Source of the DNA: Nitrososphaeraceae archaeon
GTDB lineage: Archaea > Thermoproteota > Nitrososphaeria > Nitrososphaerales > Nitrososphaeraceae
Length of the DNA: 43,541 nucleotides
Direction: 5' to 3'
Assembly (NCBI GenBank): GCA_009377575.1
Contig: WHTU01000024.1
Location: 1-43,541, forward strand
In this document: positions 43,277 through 43,541 of the stretch, one piece after another
Layout of the letters: each line of letters opens with the position of its first letter
Numbering within the stretch: the first letter of the stretch is position 1
Program-made: the position numbers and the translations under genes
The notes under the pieces: generated by a model
Told to the model about the DNA's origin: nothing
The model's input: only the letters and a program-made list of their open reading frames with translations
Database searches by the model: none

Positions 43277-43541
43277 ATGGAACTAGAAAGGAAACGAAGT
43301 ATTCTATCCATAGCAGGAAGCGGGCTAGCATTGCTTACTTTATTAACATTGAGTAGTGTGACGATGGGCGTTATATCGGCAGCAGCACAACAAGAACAGC
43401 AAGGGAGCACAACTACTGGAGCAGACACATCGTCCTTTACTTCACTCTCTGAGCAACAAGCGGTAGCTTCACAGACACAAGCAGCGTCATCAAACGCAGC
43501 ATGTGGACAAGTGGTAAGCGGAGTAGTAAATCTAACTGCAA
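43277..43541 (+). CDS. exported protein, N-terminal part (runs off the window)
   Basis: ATG 43277 opens a frame still open at the last base, 88 residues so far. MELERKRSILSIAGSGLALL followed by TLLTLSSVTMGVISAAAQQ is a signal peptide with basic start and cleavage region near AAAQ. Then comes a Gln/Ser/Thr-rich stretch, and near the window end ACGQVVSGVVNLTA, which reads like the start of a folded domain with Cys. Identity is not determinable from this piece. Confidence 0.75.
   Translation, partial: MELERKRSILSIAGSGLALLTLLTLSSVTMGVISAAAQQEQQGSTTTGADTSSFTSLSEQQAVASQTQAASSNAACGQVVSGVVNLTA

Overview
The window looks like a soil-type ammonia-oxidising archaeon of the class Nitrososphaeria, closest in feel to Nitrososphaera or Nitrosocosmicus. 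This is inferred from gene content, with no database search. Pointers are an XPB-type helicase, Lrp-type and short archaeal winged-helix regulators, archaeal TATA boxes close to start codons, frequent TTG/GTG starts, AT-rich DNA, and many exported proteins rich in N-x-S/T sites. Coding density is low and about ten genes are visibly broken. No rRNA, tRNA or CRISPR array was found.

Layout. 0.5-3.7 kb: an exported PQQ-type sugar dehydrogenase and a Cys-rich exported protein. 4.2-5.2 kb: an Lrp-HTH/GAF regulator interrupted by an in-frame TAG. 5.2-6.6 kb: a non-coding stretch with palindromic repeats. 6.6-10.6 kb: two thiamine-diphosphate (ThDP) enzymes, an intact acetolactate-synthase-like protein and a frameshifted 2-keto-acid decarboxylase. 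10.9-13.6 kb: an aminotransferase relic, then a multi-TM protein fused to a solute-binding domain. 14.0-15.7 kb: an exported HtrA protease with two PDZ domains. 17.3-18.2 kb: two genes that both lost their 5' ends at one junction. 18.3-20.6 kb: tandem polysaccharide deacetylases. 20.8-22.1 kb: a winged-helix regulator and two relics. 22.5-25.4 kb: XPB helicase and an exported protein.

25.4-29.9 kb reads as a decayed integrative element or provirus. It has small overlapping genes, including a ribbon-helix-helix (RHH) regulator coupled to a short exported peptide and two zinc ribbons coupled to an integrase. It also holds a probable terminase tail, an integrase without its catalytic domain and a 3'-truncated MBL protein, alongside an intact DHFR-like reductase. 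30.0-43.5 kb is chromosomal accessory DNA: NUDIX hydrolase, HExxH metallopeptidase, exported proteins, three more regulators, two decayed polysaccharide deacetylases, a small MscS channel, a glycosyltransferase, a bicupin and the start of another exported protein.

The recurring theme is the cell surface: polysaccharide deacetylases (two live, two dead), pieces of carbohydrate-type exported proteins, a glycosyltransferase, a sugar dehydrogenase and many short exported proteins, interleaved with a family of about four paralogous winged-helix regulators. I did not find a convincing complete new defence or metabolic system. The best leads are the coupled small-gene operons at 25.75-26.4 kb and 29.1-29.9 kb, the hairpin cluster at 39.27-39.35 kb and the palindromic repeats at 5.4-6.15 kb.
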